Source of the DNA: TK10-74A sp965217625
GTDB taxonomy: Bacteria > Chloroflexota > Dehalococcoidia > Bin125
DNA length: 64,000 nt
Direction of reading: 5' to 3'
Assembly: GCA_965217625.1 (NCBI GenBank)
Contig: OZ244557.1
Span: forward strand, 1-64,000
Shown: positions 7,684-15,876 of the stretch, one piece after another
Layout of the letters: every line of letters begins with the position of its first letter
Numbering within the stretch: position 1 is the first letter of the stretch
Notes under the pieces: model-generated
Databases searched by the model: none
Told to the model about the DNA's origin: nothing
What the model saw: only the letters and a program-made list of their open reading frames with translations
Program-made: the position numbers and the translations under genes

Positions 7684-9234
7684 CTAGGGGCGCATCGCCG
7701 TCCACGTCGAGGGGCCCGTCTCGCGCAGCGGCGCGGCCAGGTTGGCGAACTCGCAGAGCAGCGGCCGCGTGTCGCGCGGGTCGATGATCTCCTCGATCCA
7801 GAACGTCTCCGCCGATCGGAACGGCGACTGCAGGCGCGTCAGCCGCTGCTCGATCTCGGCCAGCTTCGCCGAGCGGTCCTCCGCTGCGTCGAGGTCGGCC
7901 CGGTAGGCCGCCTCGATCCCGCCCTCCAGCGGCAGCGACCCCCAGTGCCCCGACGGCCAGGCGTAGCGGTAGCTGAGCCGCCCGCCCGGCTGGTGCGCGG
8001 CCCCGGCCACGCCGAAGGCGTTGCGCACGATCACCGCGCACCAGGGAGTCGTGGCCTGCCAGATCGCCGCGATGGCCCGTGCCCCGTGGCGGATCGTCGC
8101 CTGCTCCTCGGCCTGCCGGCCGATGAGGAAGCCGGGGCAGTCGGCCAGATGCACGACGGGCAGATGGAAGGTCTGCGCCAGGTCGACGAAGCGGGTGATC
8201 TTGTCGCACGTGTCGGCCGTCCAGGCGCCGCCGTAGTGGTAGGGGTCGCCGGCCATCAGCGCGACCGGCCAGCCGTCGAGCCGCGCCAGCCCGGTCAGGA
8301 TGGCCCGCCCGAAGTCGTGCCCCATCTCGAAGAACGAGCCCCGGTCGACGACCGCCTCGACGATGGCGCGCATCTTGTACGGCTTGCGCAGCTCGCGCGG
8401 AACGGCCCCCAGCAGGAACGCCTCGCGGCGCTCCGGGTCGTCCCCGGTCGTCCCCCGGGGCGGCGCCTCGTAGACCGACGACGGCAGGTACGACAGGAAG
8501 CGCCGCGCATTGTCGAACGCCTCCTCCTCCGAGGCCGCGGCCTGATCGACCGCCCCGTTGCGCGTGTGGATGCGCGTCCCGCCCAGATCCTGCTTGTCGA
8601 CGTCCTGGCCGATGCGCTGCACGACCGGCGGCCCCGCCACGAACAGCGCCCCCGTCCCCTCGACCAGTACCGAGTAGTGCGTGGTCGCCAAGTCGGCCGC
8701 GCCCAGCCCCGCCACCGACCCCAGCCCCAGCCCGACCCGCGGCACGACGCCCATGTTGCGCACGGCCAGCTCCCAGCCGGCCAGGCCGGGCACGTTGGCC
8801 CGCCCCGTCGTCTCGATCGTCTTCACCGAGCCGCCGCCGCCCGACCCCTCGACCAGCCGCACCAGCGGCATGCGCAGGTCGTGCGCCATGCGCTCCGCGA
8901 GGTCGTGCTTCTCCTTGATGTTCGCGTCGGCCGAGCCGCCCCGCACCGTGAAGTCGTCGCCCGCCACGATCACCGGCCGCCCGTCGATCCGCCCCCGCCC
9001 GAAGACAAAGTTGGCCGGCGTCAGGTCGGTCAGCTCCCCGTCGGCGCCGTACTCGGCGACGCCCGCGATCGCGCCGATCTCGTGGAAGCTGCCCGCGTCG
9101 AGCAGCCGGTCGATCCGCTCCCGCACCGTCAGGCGGCCGCCCGCGTGCTGCCGCGCGACCTTCTCCTCGCCGCCCATCCGCCGTGCCAGCGCCTCGCGGC
9201 GCCGCAGCTCGTCGAGTTCCGGCTGCCAGTCCAT
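7684..9234 (-). CDS. Acyl-CoA carboxylase carboxyltransferase subunit
   Basis: A 516-residue biotin-dependent carboxyltransferase (PccB/MmdA type) that transfers CO2 from carboxybiotin to an acyl-CoA. Both crotonase-like halves are present: N-terminal GRLTVRERIDRLLD, then LVEGSGGGGS and GPPVVQRIGQDV, and in the C-half YHYGGAWTADTCDKI and HLADCPGFLIG. The expected GG oxyanion positions are recognisable. Start ATG at 9234 has GGGAGG upstream. No biotin carboxylase or biotin carrier lies in the window, and a second paralogue is at 29885-31447, so the acyl substrate is uncertain (propionyl-, methylcrotonyl- or geranyl-CoA are all possible). Divergent from the reductase gene at 9325. Confidence 0.9.
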   Translation of the reverse strand: MDWQPELDELRRREALARRMGGEEKVARQHAGGRLTVRERIDRLLDAGSFHEIGAIAGVAEYGADGELTDLTPANFVFGRGRIDGRPVIVAGDDFTVRGGSADANIKEKHDLAERMAHDLRMPLVRLVEGSGGGGSVKTIETTGRANVPGLAGWELAVRNMGVVPRVGLGLGSVAGLGAADLATTHYSVLVEGTGALFVAGPPVVQRIGQDVDKQDLGGTRIHTRNGAVDQAAASEEEAFDNARRFLSYLPSSVYEAPPRGTTGDDPERREAFLLGAVPRELRKPYKMRAIVEAVVDRGSFFEMGHDFGRAILTGLARLDGWPVALMAGDPYHYGGAWTADTCDKITRFVDLAQTFHLPVVHLADCPGFLIGRQAEEQATIRHGARAIAAIWQATTPWCAVIVRNAFGVAGAAHQPGGRLSYRYAWPSGHWGSLPLEGGIEAAYRADLDAAEDRSAKLAEIEQRLTRLQSPFRSAETFWIEEIIDPRDTRPLLCEFANLAAPLRETGPSTWTAMRP

Positions 9235-9312
9235 CCCGCGCCTCCCGCCCGACCTCGCCGCGCCGCCGGCGTGCCGCCCGCAATCATACCGCCCGCCGGG
9301 GGCGGCGCGGCC

Positions 9313-9318
9313 TAAGCT
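9313..9318 (+). promoter_or_regulatory. -10 element TAAGCT, leaderless geometry
   Basis: The hexamer ends exactly 6 nt before the GTG at 9325, so transcription would begin at or next to the start codon. No Shine-Dalgarno sequence is present. Confidence 0.55.
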
Positions 9319-9324
9319 GGCCCC

Positions 9325-10329
9325 GTGACCACCCCCGCGACCGCTCCGTCCGACTCCTGGCGCGACCCCGTCCTGCGGCGCGTCGCCATCATCGGCGCGG
9401 GCGCGATGGGCTGCTCCCTGGCGGCCATCACCGCGCCACACATCGACACGGTGATCGTCGTGCGCGACCCCGCCCGCGCGGCCCGCATCCGCGACGCCGG
9501 CATCGAACTGCACGGCGCGATCGAGGCCGCGGGTCATCCCACGGTCGTGCCCTCGATCCGGGACCTGTCCGACATCCACCCCATCGACCTCGTGTTCATC
9601 GCCACGAAGACGACGGCCATCCCCGCCGTCTGCGAGCAGATGGCCCCCGACCTGCTGTCGCTGCCCTACATCGTCTCGTACCAGAACGGCATCGAGCCGG
9701 GCCGCGAGATCATCCGTCGGCTCGGCACGCCGCGCGTGATCCGCATGGTGCTGCACTACGGCGCGACGCTGGAGCCGCCGTCGCGCGACGCCCCCGCCAC
9801 GGGCCCCGTCCGCGTGCGGGCCGGCTTCCAGGCGGCGCCGCATTTCATCGGCGGCGAGGGCGAGCGGGCGCAGGCGTTCGCGCGGGCGCTCGCCCGCCGC
9901 CTCAGCGGCATGGGCCTGACGACCGCCTTCGCGCCCGATATCGACGTCGAGGTCTGGCGCAAGGGCGTGCTCAACGCCGCCGCCAACCCCGTCGCCGCGC
10001 TCACGCGCATCCCCCTCGACGGCCTGATGAGCGGTCCCGCCCGCCCGCTCGTGCTGCGGCTCGTCGATGAGGCGCTGGCGGTCGCGGCGGCGGCGACGAT
10101 CGACCTCGGGCCGGACGCCCGCGCCGACGCCGTGTGCATGCTCGAGTCGGCCGGCGACCACCTGCCCAGCATGGCCGAAGATGTGATCGCCGGTCGCTCG
10201 ACGGAGATCACCCAGCTCAACCTGCAGATCGCGCAGCGCGCCGCCGAGCTCGGCCTGCCGGCCCCGACGCACCACACCATCGTCGAGCTGATCCGCGCCA
10301 TCGACGATCGCCTGGCGGAGGGGGAGTAG
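9325..10329 (+). CDS. Ketopantoate reductase-family (ApbA/PanE) oxidoreductase, second copy
   Basis: A 334-residue ApbA-type protein: Rossmann motif GAGAMGCSLA near residues 26-35, ATKTTAIPAV with the family lysine, a QNGIEPG block, and the C-domain KGVLNAAANPVAAL. It differs strongly from the copy at 4590-5606, so the two probably use different 2-oxo or hydroxy acids. GTG start at 9325 without ribosome binding site but with a -10 hexamer 6 nt upstream, suggesting a leaderless mRNA. Head-to-head with a carboxyltransferase gene, which hints at joint use in acyl-CoA or branched-acid metabolism. Confidence 0.85.
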   Translation: MTTPATAPSDSWRDPVLRRVAIIGAGAMGCSLAAITAPHIDTVIVVRDPARAARIRDAGIELHGAIEAAGHPTVVPSIRDLSDIHPIDLVFIATKTTAIPAVCEQMAPDLLSLPYIVSYQNGIEPGREIIRRLGTPRVIRMVLHYGATLEPPSRDAPATGPVRVRAGFQAAPHFIGGEGERAQAFARALARRLSGMGLTTAFAPDIDVEVWRKGVLNAAANPVAALTRIPLDGLMSGPARPLVLRLVDEALAVAAAATIDLGPDARADAVCMLESAGDHLPSMAEDVIAGRSTEITQLNLQIAQRAAELGLPAPTHHTIVELIRAIDDRLAEGE

Positions 10330-10398
10330 GCGCGTCGCTATCCTGCCCGCCTGCCTCGTGGGGTAAGCTAGTGTGGTTCGGCAGGAGGTGAGACCGAG

Positions 10399-10785
10399 AT
10401 GACAACCGCCGATCTCGTCGAAGTGGCCGACCACGCAGCCCAGGCACGGGAGTTCCTCACCCAGGCGCGGGAGCACGTCGCCGCGGACCACCTGCACCAG
10501 GCGTCCGAGAAGGGCTGGGGGGCAGCCGCGCACATGGCCAAGGCCGTCGCGGCAGCCCACGGTTGGGAGTATGAGAAGCACGCCCACTTCAGTGTCGTGC
10601 TCAACAATGCCTACGGTCTGACCGGAGATGACCGTTTGCGCGCATTGCGCAGCATCGCCAACGAGTTGCACGGCAACTACTACCAGCGCAAGCGGCACCT
10701 CAACGCCAAGGTCATCGGCGAGGACATCGAGAGCGTGGCGGAGCTGCTGGAAATCCTCGCCCCGCTCACGGCGCCGTCCCGCTGA
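10399..10785 (+). CDS. PaREP1-family HEPN-like protein (copy B)
   Basis: The 128-residue paralogue of the protein at 7288-7674, with the same helical layout: ASEKGWGAAAHMAKAVAAAHGW and SIANELHGNYYQRKRHLNA. Conservation extends to the codons of the first 10 and last 25 residues and into the 5' leader (GGAGGTGAGACCGAG before ATG). A TAAGCT hexamer at 10363-10368 probably serves as -10. With copy A it brackets a 2.7-kb segment holding the carboxyltransferase and the second reductase. Likely an RNase-like or accessory HEPN protein; the role is not known. Confidence 0.75.
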   Translation: MTTADLVEVADHAAQAREFLTQAREHVAADHLHQASEKGWGAAAHMAKAVAAAHGWEYEKHAHFSVVLNNAYGLTGDDRLRALRSIANELHGNYYQRKRHLNAKVIGEDIESVAELLEILAPLTAPSR

Positions 10786-10821
10786 CCAGCCCAGCGCAAG
10801 CGCCAGAGTCGCGACCAAGCG

Positions 10822-11256
10822 CTACTCCGGCTGCTGCGACATCCGCTCGAACACCTCCGCGAGCAACCGTTCCGGCACGAGAGCGATCCCAAGCGATCGC
10901 GAAATCAGCAACCCGAGTCCGAACGTCTCCAAGAACTTCATGCCCGCCAATATCGACGTCTCCCTCGGCGGCATCAACACAAGGCCCGCCTGTGTGACGT
11001 CCATGAAGGTGACGTACGCAATACCGCCGGGCAGTACCACGTTCGATCCATCGGCGAGCGTTACAGGCACCCCGGTCAACGGCACGATGCGCAGGTATGA
11101 TGCCAGTTCTTGGGGAACCTGCAGGAATTCCGTGAAGCCGGTATCAATGATCGCATCGATGGTGCCGCCTTGAGCGACTCCATCCGCGCTCAGATGGAGC
11201 GTCAGGCACGCGTTCCCCTGTTCGTCGTAGAATCCCCGTCCGATCGTCTCACTCAA
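10822..11256 (-). CDS. Retropepsin-like aspartic protease (clan AA)
   Basis: A 144-residue protein with the retroviral-type aspartyl protease signature: AIIDTGFTEFLQVP, whose DTG is the catalytic triad, near residues 35-48, and a hydrophobic Gly motif (SILAGMKFLETFGLGLLIS) downstream. Such single-domain enzymes act as homodimers. The start is a TTG at 11256 overlapping the TGA of the upstream small gene in a TTGAGTGA arrangement, so translation is coupled. The same two-gene design (small DUF5678-like protein, then retropepsin) recurs at 49174-49843. The substrate is unknown; the upstream protein is a candidate partner. Confidence 0.8.
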   Translation of the reverse strand: MSETIGRGFYDEQGNACLTLHLSADGVAQGGTIDAIIDTGFTEFLQVPQELASYLRIVPLTGVPVTLADGSNVVLPGGIAYVTFMDVTQAGLVLMPPRETSILAGMKFLETFGLGLLISRSLGIALVPERLLAEVFERMSQQPE

Positions 11257-11524
11257 CGTAGCTCATCCGGCAGACGCTGGAGAAGCCGATCCGGATCAAG
11301 TAGAACACACCCTCGGGCGCGCGATCCTTCGCCAGTTGCAACGCATCCGCGGGCGACACCCCGACCCAGGCCGATCCATCCCGGATGTCAATGACCACGA
11401 ACTGCTTGGGATAGGATCGCTCGTAGTCCTCCCGATACCGTTCGTTGTAGATCGCCTCTGCGGTATCGGAAATGGAACGCAGATCCGCCTCTGCGTGCGC
11501 TGATGGGGAATGTGCCTGCGTCAT
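11249..11524 (-). CDS. DUF5678-like small protein, partner of retropepsin
   Basis: A 91-residue protein whose second half (YPKQFVVIDI, VGVSPADALQLAKDRAPEG, FYLIRIGF) resembles DUF5678, a small alpha/beta family often found directly upstream of retropepsin-like proteases. ATG at 11524 has AGAGGGG upstream. It overlaps the protease gene by 8 nt. The Ala/Asp/Glu-rich first 35 residues look helical. It may be a substrate, chaperone or inhibitor of the protease; this is inference from gene coupling. Confidence 0.65.
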   Translation of the reverse strand: MTQAHSPSAHAEADLRSISDTAEAIYNERYREDYERSYPKQFVVIDIRDGSAWVGVSPADALQLAKDRAPEGVFYLIRIGFSSVCRMSYVE

Positions 11525-11595
11525 GATCGCCCCTCTGCTGCGGTCTCCGTGCCCAGTATACGCCTTCACTTGCCGTCCAGCCGACGACCGACCCC

Positions 11596-12693
11596 CTACG
11601 CCTCCGACGGCAGCACGCGAATCGACGCCGGATCGAGGCGGACGCGCACGACGTCGCCGACCCGCCAGCCGCCGCCCCCCGACGGCGGATCGACGCCAAA
11701 CGCTAGCTCCGACCCCCCGCTGCGGACGTGCAGCCGGACCCGGCGGCCCTGGAAGCTCCGCCCCACGATCTCCCCCGTGAGCGCCGCGCCCTCGCCCGGC
11801 TCCGCCACCGCATCCGCCCGTGCGACGCGGGCGCGCTCGTCGCCGAGGAGCAGCGTGACCGGCCCCGGCGTCGCGGCCGCCTGCGGGACGACGAACTCCC
11901 CCAGCGACGTGCGCACGCGCGCCCGGCCCTCGCCCGCCGCCGTCAGTTCCCCCGCCACCAGGTTCGTGCGGCCCAGGAAGCGGGCCACCCAGGCGTCGGC
12001 GGGGGCGCCGTAGATCTCCTCCGGCCGGCCCGACTGCCGCGCCAGGCCGCACTGCATGACGAGCACCCGGTCGGCCAGCGCGAAGGCCTCCTCCTGGTCG
12101 TGCGTCACGTAGATCGCCGTCAGCCCCTGCGAGCGCAGGATAACGGCCAGCTCGGCCAGCAGCTCCTCGCGCAGCGCCCGGTCGAGCGCGCCGACCGGCT
12201 CGTCGAGCATCAGCAGCCGCGGCCGCGGCGCCAGCGACCGCGCCAGCGCGACCCGCTGCCGCTCCCCGCCCGACAGTTCGTGCACCTTGCGACCGCCGTA
12301 GTCCGACAGCCCCACCAGCGCCAGCATCCCGGCCACCCGCGCCGACCGCTCCGCCCCGCCCAGTCCCTGCATGCGCAGCCCGAAGGCCACGTTCGACTCG
12401 ACGTCGAGGTGCGGGAACAGGGCCAACTCCTGGAACATCAGCCCGATCCCGCGGCGGTGCGCCGGCACCTCGTCGATGCGCGCGCCGTCCAGCCACACCT
12501 CGCCCGACTGCGCCCGCTCCAGCCCCCCGATCACGCGCAGCAACGACGTCTTGCCGCAGCCGCTGGGCCCGATCACCGCGGAGATCTCGCCCTCCGCGAC
12601 CTCCAGCGACACGCCGGCCAGGGCGAGCGTCGGCCCGTAGTGCAGGTGCACGTCGCGCACCGAGAGCAGCGGCGGAGTGTCGGTCGCGCTCAT
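11596..12693 (-). CDS. thiQ: Thiamine ABC transporter ATP-binding protein
   Basis: A 365-residue ABC ATPase with Walker A GPSGCGKTSLL (near residue 43), signature LSGGERQR, Walker B RLLMLDEP and switch histidine in YVTHDQEEA. A C-terminal TOBE-like extension makes it longer than enterobacterial ThiQ and closer to the PotA/FbpC type. It powers the ThiBP importer. Its ATG overlaps the stop of the permease gene (ATGA), and the operon lies under a TPP riboswitch, which is why I assign thiamine rather than iron or polyamine as substrate. Confidence 0.88.
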   Translation of the reverse strand: MSATDTPPLLSVRDVHLHYGPTLALAGVSLEVAEGEISAVIGPSGCGKTSLLRVIGGLERAQSGEVWLDGARIDEVPAHRRGIGLMFQELALFPHLDVESNVAFGLRMQGLGGAERSARVAGMLALVGLSDYGGRKVHELSGGERQRVALARSLAPRPRLLMLDEPVGALDRALREELLAELAVILRSQGLTAIYVTHDQEEAFALADRVLVMQCGLARQSGRPEEIYGAPADAWVARFLGRTNLVAGELTAAGEGRARVRTSLGEFVVPQAAATPGPVTLLLGDERARVARADAVAEPGEGAALTGEIVGRSFQGRRVRLHVRSGGSELAFGVDPPSGGGGWRVGDVVRVRLDPASIRVLPSEA

Positions 12694-14351
12694 CAGAACT
12701 CCCCCACGTCGCGATAGCGCAGCCGCTCGATCAGCAGGAAGCCCACGCCGCTGACCAGCATCAGCACCACGCTCATCGCCAGCGCCGCCCCCAGCCGCTC
12801 CGCCCCGGGCAGCCCCAGGTAGCGGAAGATCGCGACGTTCATCGTGGCGTACTCCGGCCGCGAGAGCAGCAGCGCCGCCCCGAAGTCGCCGATCGAGATC
12901 GCGAAGGCGAACGTCGCGCCGACCAGCGTCGCCCGCGAGACGATGGGCAGGTCGATGCGGCGGAACGTCTGACGCGGCGACGCCCCCAGCATCGCCGACG
13001 CCTCGCGCAGCCGTTCGTCGATGCCGCGCACGACCGCCAGCACACTGCGCATCACGAACGGATACGCGATCAGCGTGTGTGCTACGACGATGATCAGCCA
13101 CGACGCGCGCAGGTCCAGCACGCCGGTGTCGAACGCGATCAGGATGCCGAAGGCCAGCGTGATCACCGACACGCCCAGCGGCAGCATCGCCAGGGCGTCG
13201 GCGAGCGACCGCCAGCGCCCCCGCGCCCGCGCGACCGCGAACGCCAGCGCCGTGCCCAGCGGCACCGCGATCGCCACCGTCGTCACCGCGAACCACAGCG
13301 AGTTCGTCAGCGCCTCCGACAGCGATACGAAGAAGAACTCCCCGCGCGTGTTCGTTTCCAGCGCCCGGTAGAAGCCGAAGCCGTAGCCCTCGGCCCCGCG
13401 CAGCGACCGCTCGACCAGCGCCAGCAGCGGCGTCCCCAGCCAGAGGAACACGACCGCGAAGTTCGCCCCGATCAGCAGCCGCTCGCGCCCGCCGCGGACG
13501 CGCCGCGCCGCCGACGACTGCGGCTGCAGGTTGAGCGGGACCGCGCTGCGGGCCTGCAGGCGCGCGTAGGTCCACATCACCGCCAGCGTGAACACGATCT
13601 GCACGACCGCCAGCGCCGCCGCCAGCGGCAGCCGGAACAGCCGCGCCGTGAGGTTGTAGATCGTCGCGTCCAGGGTCGCGAATTGGGGCCCGCCCAGGAT
13701 CAGCACGACCCCGAAGCTGGTGAACGAGAACATGAACACCAGCAGCGCCGAGGACAGGATGGCCGGCGCGATCTGCGGCAGCGTCACCCGGCGGAAGACC
13801 GCCAGGGGCCCCGCCCCCAGCATCCGCGCCGCCTCCTCGCTGCGCGGGTCGACGTTCGCCCACAGCGCCGACACCGTCCGCACGACGATCGTGTAGTTGT
13901 AGAAGGCGTGCGCCAGCAGGATCACGGTGATCGTGTTGAGCACCCGGATCGGCGGCTCGTCGAGCCCGAAGATCGCCTGCAACGCCTCGTTCAGCGCGCC
14001 CGACGGCCCCAGCAGCGCCGTGAACGCGATCGCCACGACGACCACCGGCAGCACGAAGGGGATCGTCGTCAGCGCCCGGATCGTCGACTTGCCGCGGAAC
14101 TCGTAGCGCGCGAAGACGTAGGCGCCGGGCAGCCCGAGGGCCAGCGTCAGCGCCGTCGAGGCGAACGCCTGCCAGGTCGTGAACCACAGCCGGCCCAGGA
14201 AGAAGTCGTCTGTCAGCACCGTCTTGAACGGCGACAGACTGAACGCGCCCTCGGGCGCCAGGCTCACGCGCAGGATCTCGACCAGCGGATAGACGAAGAA
14301 CAGCGCCAGGAAGCCCAGCGCCGGGATCAGGACCAGCCGGCTCGCCCGCAC
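12693..14351 (-). CDS. thiP: Thiamine ABC transporter permease, fused double domain
   Basis: A 552-residue inner-membrane permease with two homologous six-helix halves, the ThiP/FbpB design. The first helix is at residues 5-25 (LVLIPALGFLALFFVYPLVE). EAA-type loops that contact the ATPase are visible in both halves (EEAARMLGAGPLAVFRRVTLP and REASAMLGASPRQTFRRIDLP, each with the E-A-A...G core). GTG start at 14351, 39 bp after the binding-protein gene; its end overlaps thiQ by 4 nt. Forms the translocation path for thiamine delivered by ThiB. Confidence 0.88.
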   Translation of the reverse strand: MRASRLVLIPALGFLALFFVYPLVEILRVSLAPEGAFSLSPFKTVLTDDFFLGRLWFTTWQAFASTALTLALGLPGAYVFARYEFRGKSTIRALTTIPFVLPVVVVAIAFTALLGPSGALNEALQAIFGLDEPPIRVLNTITVILLAHAFYNYTIVVRTVSALWANVDPRSEEAARMLGAGPLAVFRRVTLPQIAPAILSSALLVFMFSFTSFGVVLILGGPQFATLDATIYNLTARLFRLPLAAALAVVQIVFTLAVMWTYARLQARSAVPLNLQPQSSAARRVRGGRERLLIGANFAVVFLWLGTPLLALVERSLRGAEGYGFGFYRALETNTRGEFFFVSLSEALTNSLWFAVTTVAIAVPLGTALAFAVARARGRWRSLADALAMLPLGVSVITLAFGILIAFDTGVLDLRASWLIIVVAHTLIAYPFVMRSVLAVVRGIDERLREASAMLGASPRQTFRRIDLPIVSRATLVGATFAFAISIGDFGAALLLSRPEYATMNVAIFRYLGLPGAERLGAALAMSVVLMLVSGVGFLLIERLRYRDVGEF

Positions 14352-14390
14352 CGGGAAGCCGCCGATGCCCCGGCCCGCGCGGCCGCGCCC

Positions 14391-15485
14391 CTACCGCACC
14401 ACCGTGTCCGTCCACTCGTCCAGCCAGCGCTCGAAGCCGGCCGCGACGGCGTCGGGGTCGATGCGGGCCGGCTCGTCCGGGATCTCCGAGTAGCGCTCGA
14501 ACTCCTCCGGGAGGGTGACGCCGGACCGGGCGGGGTAGACGAACATGTTGAGCGGGATGTCGGCCTGGAACTGCTCGCCCAGCATGAAGTCGATGAAGGC
14601 CTCGGCCAGCGGCTGCTTGTCGGTGCCGCGCAGGATGCCCACGCCCTCGATCTGGAAGTAGCTCGATCGGGGAGCGAGCACCGATCCCGTCGGCGCGTCG
14701 TCGAGCGGCTCCTCCGCGAACATCACCTCGGCCGGCGGCGAGGTCGTGTAGCTGGTTACCAGCAGGGCGTTGCCGCCGTAGCGCGAGAACTGCGTGTAGT
14801 ACGCGTCCGACCAGCCGGCGCTGACGATGACGTCGTTGGCCCGCATGTCGCGCCAGAAGTCGAGCCAGGTGTAGGCGCCGTCCTCGCCGAAGTGGGCGAC
14901 CGTCACCAGCATGAACTGCAACCCCGGCGACGACGTGTTGGGATCCTGCACCGCGACCCGGCCGCGCCACTGCGGCTCGGTCAGCTCGCGCAGCGACCGC
15001 GGCGGCTCCAGCCCCGCCTCCGCCAGCGACGCCTTGTCGTAGTTCAGCAGCACGTACCCGAAGTCGATCGGCGTCAGGTGACCGCTGTCGTCGAAGATCA
15101 ACCCCTCATCGACGCGGGCAAGCTCCGGCGATCGGTACTCGACGAAGATCTCCTCCTCGAGCGCACGCGCGTAGAAGACGTTGTCGACGCCGAACAGCAG
15201 GTCGCCCTCGGGGTTGCCCTTGTTCAGGATCGCCCGGTTCAGCGCCTCGACCGCGTCGCCGATCGGCACGACCTTGACGGTCACCCCGTACTGCGCCTCG
15301 AAGGCCGCGATCGTCTCTTCCGAGATCGCGAAGCTGTCGTGCGTCAGCAGCACCAGCTCCTCGCCCGCGAAGTCGGCCGCCGTGCGGTCGTCCTCGGGCT
15401 CGTCGGCGCAGGCCGCCCCCGCGATCAGCATCGCCAGCAGCGCGACCAGCGCGACGGCCCAACGCAACGTCCAAGTGCGGGGCAT
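14391..15485 (-). CDS. thiB: Thiamine ABC transporter substrate-binding lipoprotein
   Basis: A 364-residue extracytoplasmic binding protein of the thiamine/iron family. Residues 1-26 are a signal with a lipobox ending at Cys26 (LIAGAAC). Family motifs follow: VLLTHDSFAIS, GNPEGDLLFGVDNVF, PIDFGYVLLNYDK and SSPGLQFMLVTVAHFGEDG, the last typical of ThiB/TbpA. ATG at 15485 has a strong AGGAGGGGG site; in-frame sequence upstream has no comparable start. The riboswitch at 15675-15770 on the same strand ties it to thiamine. First gene of thiB-thiP-thiQ. Confidence 0.92.
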   Translation of the reverse strand: MPRTWTLRWAVALVALLAMLIAGAACADEPEDDRTAADFAGEELVLLTHDSFAISEETIAAFEAQYGVTVKVVPIGDAVEALNRAILNKGNPEGDLLFGVDNVFYARALEEEIFVEYRSPELARVDEGLIFDDSGHLTPIDFGYVLLNYDKASLAEAGLEPPRSLRELTEPQWRGRVAVQDPNTSSPGLQFMLVTVAHFGEDGAYTWLDFWRDMRANDVIVSAGWSDAYYTQFSRYGGNALLVTSYTTSPPAEVMFAEEPLDDAPTGSVLAPRSSYFQIEGVGILRGTDKQPLAEAFIDFMLGEQFQADIPLNMFVYPARSGVTLPEEFERYSEIPDEPARIDPDAVAAGFERWLDEWTDTVVR

Positions 15486-15535
15486 GGCCCCCTCCTTCGG
15501 CTTCCGGCGCGTCGCCGCGACCGGAGCTATGGGGT

Positions 15536-15562
15536 GCGCGATCGGGCGAACCCGATCAGCGC
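15536..15562 (-). other. Stem-loop with UUCG tetraloop between riboswitch and thiB
   Basis: Arms GATCGGG/CCCGATC enclose TTCG on the minus strand and are extended by GCGC/GCGC across one bulged base. It lies between the TPP aptamer and the thiB ribosome binding site, so it may belong to the expression platform. No T-run follows, so simple intrinsic termination is unlikely. Confidence 0.6.
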
Positions 15563-15674
15563 TCCCCGCCGGCCTGAGCGGGACGACGGCCGCCGCATCG
15601 CATGCGGGCAGGCCCGTGTCGCCACGCGTGCCGAGAAACGTGCCGAGAAGCAAGGAGGGCAGCGAGAAGTGCCA

Positions 15675-15770
15675 TGACTCCCTACGCCGGTACGAACCGG
15701 TTCAGGTACAGCGGGTATGCTCTCAGGTCCGCCGCGCGTCCTCGGCGCGACGTCCCACCCCGGCGTGTCA
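15675..15770 (-). promoter_or_regulatory. TPP riboswitch (THI element)
   Basis: On the minus strand the conserved core is evident: CTGAGA (plus coordinates 15721-15726), then ACCCGC, ACCTGAACC (about 15699-15707) and the strongly conserved GCGTAGGGA (15679-15687), closed by P1 arms TGAC (15767-15770) and GTCA (15675-15678). The 5' half has the GGGGTG expected of the P2/P1 strand. It lies about 190 nt upstream of thiB and should repress thiamine uptake when thiamine pyrophosphate is abundant. Confidence 0.92.
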
Positions 15771-15876
15771 CTGCCGCGCAGTATACCGCACCCGCCCGGC
15801 CGATGGCGGCAACCGGCCTGCTCGCCTACCATCGGCGGCGCAACCCATCCCGATATTCCATCCCAAGGAGGCCGCC

